Below are positions 30,121 through 43,205 of a stretch of DNA of 59,062 nucleotides, piece after piece. The stretch comes from Paulinella micropora (Eukaryota > Cercozoa > Imbricatea > Euglyphida): contig BJOX01000252.1 of NCBI GenBank assembly GCA_009731375.1, forward strand, positions 606,179 to 665,240. The letters are read 5' to 3'. The first letter of the stretch is position 1. Every line of letters begins with the position of its first letter. The notes under the pieces are model-generated. The model was not told where the DNA came from. It searched no databases and saw only the letters and a program-made list of their open reading frames with translations. A program made the translations under genes and the position numbers.

Positions 30121-30199
30121 AGTACAGAAGTTTACCCCACCCTAGGACGAACGAAGCCTTACGCAGTTTGCGGAGAGACAGTTGTGTCATTCCACCAAA

Positions 30200-30336
30200 T
30201 AAAGGCTAGCCCAGGGTGGTCAGGGCATCGAATCAGGGTGTGGGCCGGCAGACGAGCAAGGGGGGAAACGTATCCGCTCGATTTCTCTGCAGTGGTTCCC
30301 CAGCTTTTCGACGACAGGCCCACAGCTATTTTTCTT
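30200..30336 (+). repeat. DIRS terminal repeat A1
   Basis: Begins TAAAGGCTAGCCCAGGGTGG; identical to A2 at 37233-37369. Confidence 0.92.
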
Positions 30337-30340
30337 GCGA

Positions 30341-30738
30341 TGTTCTCCAACTTCAACGACGACGCAACCTACCCCGCACCTGGCATGGCACTACCTTCCT
30401 ACATACGCCAGGACCAGGGCGGACAGGCAGATTTCGGAGCGTTCGGAGCTGCAGCGGAACCGCCGATCTCGAGTTCACTAACCTACCCGCATGTCCCAGC
30501 ACCTCGCTCAGGACCAGGCCACGCCGCCACAGTACATTATCAGCAAGCAACGAATGCACAGCCCGTTCCCCCACATGGCAATCTTGTTGGATTCGGCCGG
30601 TTGCAGGACCAGGCACACCTCCATCACCCACAACCAGTCCGGGTCCGCTTTGGAGAACATGACCATCGCATCGAGGCGGGAGAGCTCGACGCAGACGCAG
30701 GTCCCCACTCAATCATCTCACACACACACACCCTTTGA
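30341..30738 (+). CDS. Candidate 5' part of DIRS gag
   Basis: ATG right after A1 opens MFSNFNDDATYPAPGMALPS and about 130 codons of Pro/Gln-rich sequence. The frame ends in a CA repeat. It is separated from the main gag frame by 1.4 kb of CT/CA low complexity, which may be a later microsatellite expansion. Confidence 0.4.
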
Positions 30739-31109
30739 GCTCACTTCCTGTGTTTTTCGGGTCTTCCACTCATCTCCTTGAGTCTGACTCATTGTCGCGG
30801 CGTCCTCCCCGCTTTCCGTCTCGTGCCTCCTCTTATCGAATTTCTCCCTCTGCTCTCCCATCTCTCGCCTTTTATCCCATTCGTCTTCCCACTCGTTCCT
30901 CACCTCGTACCGCACATTTCCACATATTGTTCCACTGTTTCCTTGTCGCATGCGGCCCCGAGGACCCTTAGCCGCTTTACCTATTCATCTGCTCCTCTTC
31001 TCTTCCTCATACCTGTCCTCCCTGCTCTCTCTTCCCACATCTCGTGTCTCGCTCTCATGTGTCTCTGCTGTCTCTGCAAGCTGGTCCCTCTCTTTTGCAG
31101 TTCTTCGTA

Positions 31110-31112
31110 TCT

Positions 31113-31158
<46 letters not shown>

Positions 31159-31308
31159 CTCTCTCTCTCTCTCTCTTTCCTTTTCTCTCTCTATCTCTCT
31201 CTCACTCTCCCTCTCTTCTCTCTCTCTCTTTCGATCTCTATCGATCTTCCTCTATCTCTCTCACTCTTTCTCTTCGTACTTCTGCTTATCTATCTATGTT
31301 CTTTTTAT

Positions 31309-31344
<36 letters not shown>

Positions 31345-31587
31345 CCTTTCACTTTCGTTCTCTTTCTGCTCTCCCGCTTGCTGCTGCTATCTCTCTCTCT
31401 CCTTTCTGCAGTCCTCTCTCCGTTCCTTTGTCTCATCTTCTCTCTCTTCTCTCCCTTTCCTGCCTGCTCTCATAGTCTGTATCTCTCCCTCACTTTGTTC
31501 CAATATTCCCCCTTTCGCTCTGGCCCTGTCCCTCCCCATTTTGCATTCTTCTGTCCTTACTCTCCCTCGCCTTTAGCTCTGTCACTG

Positions 31588-31654
<67 letters not shown>

Positions 31655-31683
31655 ACACATACACACATACACAAACACTCACA

Positions 31684-31723
<40 letters not shown>

Positions 31724-31728
31724 TTCAA

Positions 31729-31759
<31 letters not shown>

Positions 31760-31830
31760 GTGTCTCCCTTTCTTTCTCTCTCTTTATCTTCCTCTCTCTT
31801 TCTCTCCCTTTCCCTCCTCGTTCTCTCTTG

Positions 31831-31870
<40 letters not shown>

Positions 31871-31975
31871 GCCTCCCTTCGCACCCCCCCTTCTTCTTTC
31901 TCTCTCTCTCCTTTCCTTTTCCCCTTTTTCTCTCTCTCCTTGGTATATTCTCATTCTTTCTCTCCGTAGAGGAGG
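31110..31975. repeat. (CT)n and (CA)n within the DIRS 5' region
   Basis: Pyrimidine-rich microsatellite between the two gag-like frames. No supported gene. Confidence 0.9.
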
Positions 31976-32141
31976 AAGGGGGGGGGCAGGGTGAACCCCA
32001 CCGGCCCGTGCCCCTCCACGGGTTAGGAGGTTTTGCTCCCCCTCGCCTTGGCTCAGGAGATTTTGCTCCCCCGCCCCACTCTCAAGGTCTGGTCTCCCTG
32101 CACCCGCCGGGCCCACCGACCCCCGTGCCTCCCTGTCAGGC

Positions 32142-33581
32142 ATGATGGCTCCCCTGCGTCTGGCCGCCCCCCTCGGCGGGCCCAACGCCCCTCCTCCCTT
32201 GGGGCATCCACTAGGTAGGGTCCATTCCCTTACTTGCTTCGCCTCACCGCTCCGGTGCCCCATGGCAGGCTCAGGTGCCCCCCACCTTGCCTATCAGTTT
32301 CATCAGCACCCCGCCGCCCAGGCTCACGCAGGTACGCTGCGTAGCATGATCTGCTACCAACACTCATCCTTACCATTGCCGTTCGCAGGCCCTCCTCATC
32401 CGGGGGGGGCAGGCTCTGCCGCTCCGAGCGCCAGCCTTCCGCTCGCTCCGCCCCCTCCCCCTCTCGCACCAGCCGTGTGCTTCGCCGGGCCGGGTACGGG
32501 CCATCCACTTACCCCTCCCCATCCCCCTCTCGCCCCAGCCGCCTCCCCTGGACAGGCTTGGAACGCTTGGGCAGCCCTCGCTCCCACGGCGCACACTGTT
32601 CCCCCCGCTCCCGCTCTCGGTCCCAGCGCGGCGTACCAACCCTTCGCACCCAATGCATTGCCACCGGTTCCGCCTCTCTCGCCACGGGACATCCTCTCCC
32701 ACCTTCCGCTCTCGCATGGATTGGGCTTCAGCGGCATCGCTGCCACCGCAGCTATGGCGGCACAGAACGCCTCCATCTCGCTCGCACGCTGGCGGCAGTT
32801 TTGCGACAGCATCACTGACGCGAGCGATAGGGCTCAGCTTCGCCTCCTCCCCGCTAAGCTGGGGATCGCCCTCGTCCTCCGCCAGCCGGCTGATGCTCCT
32901 CTCCAAGAGTTTGCAGAGTTCTCGGACGTTTCTAGGCCGGAAGGAACTACCTGGCCATCGAACCCGCTTTTCGGCAGGGCGTCCTCTCGCGCATTCGATT
33001 TCGATTGGGCCTTTCTACTCGACGCCCTTATGGGTTGGCTCGAGTGTTTGCTCATTATTTTTGGCCGGACCCCACTGCACTCCGCCATAGCATGGCATTC
33101 TCTCCTATGCATCCGCCGCTGGATGGCAGCACGCTGGCCCCCCCAGCTGGTAGCGGCATACATAGAAGCAGTGCGTAGGGATGCAGCGGCAAGAGGTATC
33201 TTCCCTGCCCTGGCCGCCACCGATACATTTCCCCAGCCTTTCCAAGTGTTGAGGGACGGTATCTCAGCCAACATCTCTTCTTCTGCCATCATCAAGAAGC
33301 TGTCCTCTTCCACAAAAGGGAAGCGTGACAAGGAGTTTACCTCCCCCCAGATCACCACCAAGCGAAAGCGTGAAGAGCTATCAGATTCCGACAGCAAGAA
33401 AGCAGACGCGGAGGCTATCTGCAAGGCTTTCAACAAAGCAAAAGGATGCTCCAAGCAAGCTCCTCACAAACCCTGGGGTAGCAGGCGCAACGAGCTTTTG
33501 CATCACAAATGCCTAGGCTGCAACAGCGCAGACCATGGCCTCGCTTCTTGCAAGAGCCATGCTAAAGCAAAAGCAACCTAG
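32142..33581 (+). CDS. DIRS gag-like protein with zinc knuckle
   Basis: 479 aa from ATG 32142. N-terminal half Pro/Ala-rich and low complexity. Middle (about 215-370) is a helical capsid-like region (ARWRQFCDSITDASDRAQLR, WPPQLVAAYIEAVRR). Then a Lys-rich stretch and a C-terminal CLGCNSADHGLASC, a CX2CX4HX4C zinc knuckle. Length and position fit the gag of a DIRS-type element. Confidence 0.7.
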   Translation: MMAPLRLAAPLGGPNAPPPLGHPLGRVHSLTCFASPLRCPMAGSGAPHLAYQFHQHPAAQAHAGTLRSMICYQHSSLPLPFAGPPHPGGAGSAAPSASLPLAPPPPPLAPAVCFAGPGTGHPLTPPHPPLAPAASPGQAWNAWAALAPTAHTVPPAPALGPSAAYQPFAPNALPPVPPLSPRDILSHLPLSHGLGFSGIAATAAMAAQNASISLARWRQFCDSITDASDRAQLRLLPAKLGIALVLRQPADAPLQEFAEFSDVSRPEGTTWPSNPLFGRASSRAFDFDWAFLLDALMGWLECLLIIFGRTPLHSAIAWHSLLCIRRWMAARWPPQLVAAYIEAVRRDAAARGIFPALAATDTFPQPFQVLRDGISANISSSAIIKKLSSSTKGKRDKEFTSPQITTKRKREELSDSDSKKADAEAICKAFNKAKGCSKQAPHKPWGSRRNELLHHKCLGCNSADHGLASCKSHAKAKAT

Positions 33582-33626
33582 GAAGAATGTCCTCTCCCGT
33601 GCGTTTCCCATTCCCCTCTTCCAGCT

Positions 33627-36017
33627 TTGTCCGACACACTCTTTCCTCCTTACAGCTCCCTTCCTCCCATCGCTCTTTCTTCCAGTACGTCTCCCCCAAC
33701 TTTGTCTGTTCCAATCACGCTGTCCCCCGCTCCTCCAGCTCCAGCTTCTTCCTCTCGCTCCCTGCGTTCTATCTGCGGCCTCAGCCTGCCCGCCGCCCCA
33801 TCAGCACCCCCGCATATCCTTTCTTCTCATTCTACCCTCCGGCTTCCAGCTCCTCGCCCGCCCGCTTCTCCAAATCTGCACTTCACCGTGCCAGCCGAGC
33901 GGCAGTCTCCCTTCCACCCCGCTTCCAATCGCTTCTGCAATTTCTGGAAGTGGGACCGCTCACCCTTCAGGCACCACACATCTCCAGTTCTGTCCCGCAT
34001 TTGCTGGTCCGCCCTCGCGGAAGCACAAGCGGCCGAGTTCGCAGCATGGAGATCGAAGGGTCCAGCCGCTCGCGAGGCAACTTCACGCGCACGCGCCAAA
34101 CAGCGCCTGATCTTCCGCTCTGGCCTCCCCCCTCATCAAAGGGCTTGCTTTGACTCGCTTTCCCGGCTTTCCCGCCACGAACGTTTAGAGACTCTTTCCA
34201 AGCTTGATGAAGCCACGATAAGGTCCAGGGGCCTCCACTGGGCCGACGAAGCAGTCCCAGGAGCTCCCTCCCCAGCCGAGATTGCAGCCACTCTCAATAT
34301 CCCTTCGCCCGAAGAAGTCGCTGACAGATCAGCCCTTGAGGCTATCGCCCTCGACTGTTGGGCAGCGACTGATCCGCTGTTCCTCGATCTAGCCCTAGAT
34401 GGCCTACGTTCTGGCGCAAACATCTGTTTCGAGGGTCCGCGCGTCGGCTCACTCATCCTGAGCAACTACGCGTCAGCATTTTCCAACCGGGACTTCGTCT
34501 CCGCTGAGCTAGACGAAGAACAAAGGCGAGGCTGGCTTTCTCAATGGTTCCCTTCCCCCCCTCTTCCAAATGCAAGAGTGCCTCCGATAGGTACAGTATC
34601 CAAGGAGGGTTCTTCCCTCAGGCTTACAGTAGATCTCTCCGCGGGCGGTCCTCGCTCCACCAACGCCTCCACTCCCAAGCTATTCACAGACTTCGTCCAA
34701 TGGAAGTCCTTAGCGGGAGCTCTCAGGGCGGCTCACGCAGGTAGCAAGCATGGCTCGGGCCGCCTTCCTTTCCTGCTAAAGCTCGACGTCGCAAAAGCGT
34801 TTAGGAAAGTCCCTATTCGCCTCGCAGACCTTCACCTGACCATTCTCGAATGGGAAGGGAGGTTTGCTGTTCCTCTCCGCCTCACTTTCGGCGCGCGCGC
34901 CTCGCCAGGGATTTGGGAGAGATATGGTTACCTGTTCGAGTTTCTTCTTTCGTTATGGCTTCCCGACTGGGTTAGGCCCATCAGGTGGGTCGACGACTAC
35001 TTGCTGGTCGCTCTCTGTTCCAGAGACGAAGCGTCTGAGCTCTCTTCTCTCCTCGCCTTCCTTAGCGCTCGTTACGGCTTCGAATTCAAGCTGGAGAAGC
35101 TCGAAGGGCCGTGCCATGCACTGACTTTTATCGGCTGGTCTTTCGACCTTTCACCATCCCTGGCAGAGCCGACTGTTTCCATTCCCCCAGGGAAGAAGGA
35201 GAGGTTCGCTCACTCAGCTGTCGCAACTCTCAGCTGTCCTTCCCGCAGCGGCCTAGACAAACTCCTGGGGAAACTTTTCAACTTCGCAAGCGTTTTTCCG
35301 GTGCTCAGGCCGGCAGCATTACGCGTTTCCTCCCACCGACACTCCCTTCCCGAGTCGGGCCCTGCCAAGCACATCCCCTTCCCCCTTCCAGCCGAAATAA
35401 AAGAAGACATTGTGTGGGCAGCGGACGCAGTCGCATCTCTTCCTCCCACCTCTATGATTCAAAGGTGCTATGAGCCTTCGGACTTGTCCCAGTCTTCCGC
35501 AGACATTTGGATCAAATCAGACGCAGGTTCTTCTTTCGGCCAAGGGTTTGTAGTCCTGAAGGGCCCATGGCTCTCAGATAGTGCGATCGATTGGGGCTAT
35601 CGCCCGCACTCTGCCACTGAACGAGAGGCTGCCTTCGGGAAGACATCTCTCTGCTCGGCTGTTTTAGAGGCTTTCGTGCCCTCTACCGCTGCTCGTGCGC
35701 TCAGCCTCAAGCTGGCAGGCCGGTCTGTTTTCTTTGAGCTCGACAACGAGGCAGCAGTCTTATGCCTCGAGACCGGAGTCGCTAACTCACCGGCTCTAGA
35801 CACAGCCGTCAAGGCCGCACGCGCTGCCTTCAGCGCTCTGGGCTGCATCGTTAGGTTCTCACACATCCCCCGCTCGCTCAACACCCTCGCAGACGCCCTT
35901 TCAAAGGACAACGTTACTCTATTCCTAAAGCAGGCACGATCAGAAGGCTTGTTTCCATCTCAATCTCCCGTTCTCGCCCCGGCCATCTCGCCCACCAACT
36001 CATCCCCGCCGTCGTAG
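33627..36017 (+). CDS. DIRS reverse transcriptase-RNase H
   Basis: Open frame of about 796 codons, with no convincing ATG before the RT core, so it may be made by recoding from gag. RT motifs: LRLTVDLSAGGP, LLKLDVAKAFRKVPI, RLTFGARASPGIWER, and IRWVDDYLLV (VDD replaces YADD, normal for DIRS). RNase H: WIKSDAGSSFGQGFVVLKGP, FELDNEAAVLCLE, and SLNTLADALSKDN. Copies the element's RNA; a free linear or circular DNA product is then integrated by the recombinase. Confidence 0.88.
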   Translation: MSDTLFPPYSSLPPIALSSSTSPPTLSVPITLSPAPPAPASSSRSLRSICGLSLPAAPSAPPHILSSHSTLRLPAPRPPASPNLHFTVPAERQSPFHPASNRFCNFWKWDRSPFRHHTSPVLSRICWSALAEAQAAEFAAWRSKGPAAREATSRARAKQRLIFRSGLPPHQRACFDSLSRLSRHERLETLSKLDEATIRSRGLHWADEAVPGAPSPAEIAATLNIPSPEEVADRSALEAIALDCWAATDPLFLDLALDGLRSGANICFEGPRVGSLILSNYASAFSNRDFVSAELDEEQRRGWLSQWFPSPPLPNARVPPIGTVSKEGSSLRLTVDLSAGGPRSTNASTPKLFTDFVQWKSLAGALRAAHAGSKHGSGRLPFLLKLDVAKAFRKVPIRLADLHLTILEWEGRFAVPLRLTFGARASPGIWERYGYLFEFLLSLWLPDWVRPIRWVDDYLLVALCSRDEASELSSLLAFLSARYGFEFKLEKLEGPCHALTFIGWSFDLSPSLAEPTVSIPPGKKERFAHSAVATLSCPSRSGLDKLLGKLFNFASVFPVLRPAALRVSSHRHSLPESGPAKHIPFPLPAEIKEDIVWAADAVASLPPTSMIQRCYEPSDLSQSSADIWIKSDAGSSFGQGFVVLKGPWLSDSAIDWGYRPHSATEREAAFGKTSLCSAVLEAFVPSTAARALSLKLAGRSVFFELDNEAAVLCLETGVANSPALDTAVKAARAAFSALGCIVRFSHIPRSLNTLADALSKDNVTLFLKQARSEGLFPSQSPVLAPAISPTNSSPPS

Positions 36018-37147
36018 ACCTAATCATAGCAGGCATCAGCAAGAGCTCCCGCGTCACATACATGACAGGCATCAGACACTTTTGGTCTTTCCTGACGTTC
36101 TTCAGCCTGCAACACGACGCATTCCCAGTCTCGCCCGAACTACTCCTGTTCTTCATTACTTGGCTCTTCCTGGCCGTCCCTGGCAGAGACAGAGCAATCG
36201 ACGGCTCGAGCAGAGGCGCCTGCGCGTCCACTATCATCGGATACGTCTCTGCAGTTAGGAGCTTCTACATCGATCTTGGTTTCCCAATCCAAGCATTCAA
36301 TGACCGCCGCGTCGCGAGGATGAAGCGCGCAGTGAAGCGCCTTCGGACTCGCGCTACGAGAGCTAGGCTGCCAGTGACGGTCGTGTTGGTAGCAAGGCTA
36401 TTGCATACACTTCCCAGCTTCTCAGCGTTGGGCCCAGACTCTATCATGATCGCAGCGGTTCGGTGCGTCGGTGTGTACGGCCTCCTTAGATCAGGCGAGA
36501 TGGTTTCAAAGTCGGAGTCGGCGTCCGCTCCCCTGCTCAGGGCGCACGTCGCCTGGGACACAGCGATCTCCCCACTGTGGGTTGACCTATTCATCCCCGC
36601 CTCCAAAACAGACTACATGCGCACAGGCAGCTACGTCCGTCTCTGGAGGAACAATTCTGAGACCTGCCCATTTAGCAGGCTTCTCGCTGCCTGGGATGCA
36701 GCCACCGACAAGCGCCCGACCGCCCCGCTCTTCCAAGACTCTAAGGGGAACGCGCTGTCTTACAAATGGCTGCAGAAGGTCCTGCGTTCTCTGGTGAAGG
36801 CAGTCGGACTCGACCCTTCGCTCTACAGCTCTCACAGCCTGCGGATTGGCGGCGCTACGTCCCTTGCGATGGCAGGCGTAAGCGCAGACGCGATAAAGCA
36901 CATCGGCAGGTGGTCTTCAGTGTCATACCAACTGTACGTTAGGCTCTCGAACGACTCGTGGCAAGTGGCCAGCGCGTCGGCAAGAATGGGCGCCCTCGGG
37001 TCAGCGGCGATCCGCAGCTTCTCCACGGGCGGTGTGTTGGGTGGCGGGCTGTCCGTCTCGCAAGTCTTGCGCTGGTCGTCAGATGACGTCGACGACATCG
37101 CCGCACGCTTCTCCGGACAAGGTGGCGGAAGGCCCGCTCATCATTAA
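35958..37147 (+). CDS. DIRS tyrosine recombinase
   Basis: ATG at 36062 gives 361 aa, but homology-like sequence (GHLAHQLIPAVVDLIIAGIS) begins about 35 codons upstream, overlapping the RT frame. Catalytic set: GLLRSGEM (Arg), IPASKTD (Lys), HSLRIGGATSLAMAGV (HxxR), HIGRWSSVSYQLYVR (His/Tyr). It replaces the DDE integrase of LTR elements. The last 7 codons and stop lie inside repeat B1. Confidence 0.88.
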
Positions 37148-37232
37148 ATTCCCGCCTGCCCACCGTTACCGTAACGTAACGGTGGACAAAGGCGGATTTT
37201 CGCCAACACACGTTGGGCCGGTGCCGGATCAC
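37125..37232 (+). repeat. DIRS repeat B1
   Basis: Identical to B2. Contains a 9-bp stem CACCGTTAC/GTAACGGTG (37161-37184) with loop CGTAAC, a candidate recombinase site. Confidence 0.92.
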
Positions 37233-37369
37233 TAAAGGCTAGCCCAGGGTGGTCAGGGCATCGAATCAGGGTGTGGGCCGGCAGACGAGCAAGGGGGGAA
37301 ACGTATCCGCTCGATTTCTCTGCAGTGGTTCCCCAGCTTTTCGACGACAGGCCCACAGCTATTTTTCTT
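37233..37369 (+). repeat. DIRS internal repeat A2
   Basis: Identical to A1 and abuts B1 without spacer. Confidence 0.92.
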
Positions 37370-37791
37370 TCCTTTCCTTTCCTGTTCCAGCTTTCTCTTT
37401 CCACGTCTTTTCCTCCTCCTCGCCTCTCCCTCTCTTCCGGGATCCACGCACGGGAGAAGGTTCTCAGCGTCCATTCTGCAGCTGGCTCTTTCCGGCGGCG
37501 CCTTCCATGACTGCGAGCCTCGTTTGCACGACTTCTCTCGGCACTGCCTCGCCAGCTCCTTCCAACGCTGCCTCTCCTCTTTGCTCCAGCTCTCCACTGG
37601 CGACTATTTTCAGTTCGACTTCCCTTTCTCTCTAGCGGCCCGCTTCAGCGCTTCCTCGTTATGCGGGTGCGGCCTCCTCGCCGCCCCTCTCGCCTCGCTC
37701 CATTCGAGCACTAGTTAGGACTCGCTCTCGCCGCTTAGCTGACTTAGCTTCCTATAGCTTCAGCCCGCGCCCGCGCGTTTTCTTCGCCTTA
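37370..37791. other. A2-B2 spacer of the DIRS element
   Basis: Pyrimidine-rich 422 bases, no supported gene. Probably part of the 3' terminal region. Confidence 0.6.
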
Positions 37792-37899
37792 GCGGAAGGC
37801 CCGCTCATCATTAAATTCCCGCCTGCCCACCGTTACCGTAACGTAACGGTGGACAAAGGCGGATTTTCGCCAACACACGTTGGGCCGGTGCCGGATCAC
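37792..37899 (+). repeat. DIRS terminal repeat B2
   Basis: Identical to B1, including the CACCGTTAC hairpin at 37828-37851. Followed by unrelated sequence. Confidence 0.92.
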
Positions 37900-38382
37900 C
37901 AAGAGAGGTTCTTGGCTCCACTCAGAAGGAAATCGCAATCCCCAGGATGGCCAAATTTGAAGGCTCGGCCTGCAGGTCAACCTGTACATGTCTGCCAGAT
38001 TCTCTGAAGTTTGTCATTGAGTTCATGGCAACGTGACTCAAACTTTTTCAGGCCAAAACATTAAAATCATGATTGAAATCATGTGACTTTTCCCTCCATG
38101 GTCCCGCAGAAAACGATAAATTTCAGGCCAAAACATAAAATTAAAATCATGATTGAATGATTTCTATGATAAAAATTTTGGTTTGGCTGATCCTGGGATC
38201 TTGTGCCTCACAACATAGTGGTTTCCATTTTTGTCCGTTGACCAAGCAGAGATGATTGGTGGAACGGAATATGCTGTGATGCTGTCCCTGACATTCCCCT
38301 CCATCTCCTTCTGTTCTGTCCGCGATTTGTTTGCATAAATTAGTACGGGCATGGATCAATCCACTGACACAACGCGAAGGCA
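37900..38382. other. Unique spacer with an internal short duplication
   Basis: TTCAGGCCAAAACAT...AAAATCATGATTGAA occurs twice (about 38048-38083 and 38122-38158). No gene supported here; probably intron of the following La-domain gene. Confidence 0.5.
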
Positions 38383-38383
38383 G

Positions 38384-38530
38384 ACCATCATACCGTGATC
38401 GAAACATTACGCGCACAGCTGGAGTACTACTTCAGCCCTTCCAATCTACGCCAAGGCAAGTTCCTAAAGACGCAACTTGCGCAAAATAGTGGTCTCGCCT
38501 TTCCTCGACTTCTAGAGATTTGTTGCCGTG
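38384..38530 (+). CDS. La-domain protein, exon 1
   Basis: After an acceptor-like GAAGGCAG the frame reads VIETLRAQLEYYFSPSNLRQ then GKFLKTQLAQNSGLAF. YYFSxSNLRxxxFL is the RNA-binding signature of La/LARP winged-helix domains. The frame ends at a GTAAAT donor. Host-type gene; only this part is visible. Confidence 0.65.
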
Positions 38531-38637
38531 TTGTAAATGTGAGCTAATGTGTTACAAAATATTTATTCCATGCTTTAATTTTTCAATTTTCTCATTTATT
38601 TTCTAACAATCTGTTTGTATGTTTTTGTTGTTTCAGT

Positions 38638-38732
38638 TGCACAAACACTACCTGTTTTACGAAATGGAATGCTTGGTTTTTGCTGCCAGGATGCTGTCCG
38701 CTGGACACTCTGCTGACGTCCAGTCGTGTTCG
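38638..38732 (+). CDS. La-domain protein, exon 2
   Basis: After TTGTTGTTTCAG, LHKHYLFYEMECLVFAARML then SAGHSADVQSC fits the last helix and strand of a La domain (xxxLVxALxxSxxVxV). It runs into a CT array, so the gene is interrupted or the next intron starts there. Confidence 0.5.
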
Positions 38733-39719
<987 letters not shown>

Positions 39720-39842
39720 AAATATCGACTAATGTCAGAAAAAAGGAGCTTCTGATTTCGTCAACCAGGAAGTCTGTGGGTAAAGTATTAACCCGATGCC
39801 CAGCTAAGCCGTGATGTTTGCACGGAAGGGACTGATACAGGC
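39720..39842 (+). repeat. Dispersed repeat family, copy 3 (cut by gap)
   Basis: Begins ATATCGACTAATGTCAG right after a GATA array and runs into the N run 39843-40501. Confidence 0.85.
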
Positions 39843-40501
39843 NNNNNNNNNNNNNNNNNNNNNNNNNNNNNNNNNNNNNNNNNNNNNNNNNNNNNNNNNN
39901 NNNNNNNNNNNNNNNNNNNNNNNNNNNNNNNNNNNNNNNNNNNNNNNNNNNNNNNNNNNNNNNNNNNNNNNNNNNNNNNNNNNNNNNNNNNNNNNNNNNN
40001 NNNNNNNNNNNNNNNNNNNNNNNNNNNNNNNNNNNNNNNNNNNNNNNNNNNNNNNNNNNNNNNNNNNNNNNNNNNNNNNNNNNNNNNNNNNNNNNNNNNN
40101 NNNNNNNNNNNNNNNNNNNNNNNNNNNNNNNNNNNNNNNNNNNNNNNNNNNNNNNNNNNNNNNNNNNNNNNNNNNNNNNNNNNNNNNNNNNNNNNNNNNN
40201 NNNNNNNNNNNNNNNNNNNNNNNNNNNNNNNNNNNNNNNNNNNNNNNNNNNNNNNNNNNNNNNNNNNNNNNNNNNNNNNNNNNNNNNNNNNNNNNNNNNN
40301 NNNNNNNNNNNNNNNNNNNNNNNNNNNNNNNNNNNNNNNNNNNNNNNNNNNNNNNNNNNNNNNNNNNNNNNNNNNNNNNNNNNNNNNNNNNNNNNNNNNN
40401 NNNNNNNNNNNNNNNNNNNNNNNNNNNNNNNNNNNNNNNNNNNNNNNNNNNNNNNNNNNNNNNNNNNNNNNNNNNNNNNNNNNNNNNNNNNNNNNNNNNN
40501 N
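39843..40501. other. Assembly gap (659 N)
   Basis: Between the cut copy of the dispersed repeat and a (CT)/(AT) tract. Confidence 1.
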
Positions 40502-41872
<1,371 letters not shown>

Positions 41873-42072
41873 GATGTCGCAAAGGAATGTAGTCCTTGCA
41901 AAGGAACGCAGTTTCACATCAAACAATAATTTGTGTACTGTGCATGTGTCCGGGATGGGAATCACGGGTAGACTGTGTTCTGGAAAAAGAAGAGGAGGAA
42001 GGACGTTGAAGAAAAAGGCAAGTAGGAATGGAGAGTGGGAGGATAAGGAAGAAAGAGAAAGAAAAGGAAGCC

Positions 42073-43205
42073 GTTAGTCCAAGTGTTTTGAGCACCCTAA
42101 GCTTGCGCAAGCTACAATGATGACATTGTGTAAAGGCCTAAACCCCCGAAGGGACCTAGCCCGGGCTATGCAACACTGGACGGCTATGACGGAATGCAGG
42201 ATGAGAGATAAGGGGAGGATGAGAGGGAGGGCGGATTGGAGTTCTTCTTCAATGTCTTCCATACGCTTGGTGTTGATGGCAAAATCAGGTGCTTTCTTCT
42301 TTCGATTGGTTCTTTCGGGGCACTTCTTGGACGAAATGAGAGTATGTCTCGGCGTCAACACTGTGGGTGGAATCCGGGTTGACAATGCCGGGTTGTGACT
42401 TATAGTCCGGATGGACGTGCACTTTTGGACTCTTCTTTTCGAGGAGGCTCGAAGGATCTTCGTAAGGGTGGACATGAGCAAAATCTTCTCCAAGGGGTTT
42501 GAAGAAAAAGGCAAAATGGAGAGTGGGGTCTTGAGGAGGACAAGGAAGAAGAGAAAGAAAAGGAAGCCGTTCAAGCCGTTAGTCCAAGTGTTTTGAGCAC
42601 CGTAAGCTTGCGCAAGCTACAATGATGACATTGTATGAGGCCTAAACCCCCGCAGGGACCTAGCCCGGGCTATGCAACACTGGACGGCTATGACGGAATG
42701 CAGGATGAGAGATAAGGGGAGGATGAGAGGGAGGGCGGATTGGAGTTCTTCTTCAATGTCTTTCCATACGCTTGGTGTTGATGGCAAAATCAGGTGCTTT
42801 CTTCTTTCGATTGGTTCTTTCGGGGCACTTCTTGGACGAAATGAGAGTATGTCTCGGCGTCAACACTGTGGGTGGAATCCGGGTTGACAATGCCGGGTTG
42901 TGACTTATAGTCCGGATGGACGTGCACTTTTGGACTCTTCTTTTCGAGGAGGCTCGAAGGATCTTCGTAAGGGTGGACATGAGCAAAATCTTCTCCAAGG
43001 GGTTTGAAGAAAAAGGCAAAATGGAGAGTGGGGTCTTGAGGAGGACAAGGAAGCAGAGAAAGAAAAGGAAGCCGTTCAAGCCGTTAGTCCAAGTGTTTTG
43101 AGCACCGTAAGCTTGCGCAAGCTACAATGATGACATTGTATGAGGCCTAAACCCCCGCAGGGACCTAGCCCGGGCTATGCAACACTGGACGGCTATGATG
43201 GAATG
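42073..43205. repeat. 505-bp tandem duplication (about 2.2 units)
   Basis: AAGCTTGCGCAAGCTACAAT recurs at 42099, 42604 and 43109, a 505-base period with few differences (for example ATGTCTTCCATACG versus ATGTCTTTCCATACG). A diverged extra part precedes the first unit. The minus strand has an open frame (MNGFLFFLFFLVLLKTPLSI...) in each unit, broken by indels. No family recognised. Confidence 0.85.

Larger units (their letters stand above)
30200..37899 (+). mobile_element. DIRS-order retrotransposon with split direct repeats (PAT/Ngaro layout)
   Basis: Order: A1 (30200-30336), gag-like frames, RT/RNase H, tyrosine recombinase, B1 (37125-37232), A2 (37233-37369), 422-base spacer, B2 (37792-37899). 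The A pair (137 bp) and B pair (108 bp) look identical. B1 and A2 directly abut, the split-direct-repeat arrangement of PAT, Kangaroo and Ngaro elements. Main frames are open. Near-identical repeats imply a recent insertion. Confidence 0.9.

Noticed and set aside
33535-34153. Alternative plus-strand frames overlapping the DIRS gag/RT junction
   Set aside because: Pro/Ser-rich shadow frames; RT and gag motifs lie in the two annotated frames.
38164-38416. Minus-strand 89-aa frame before the La exon
   Set aside because: No motif; the plus strand carries a recognisable La domain directly next to it.
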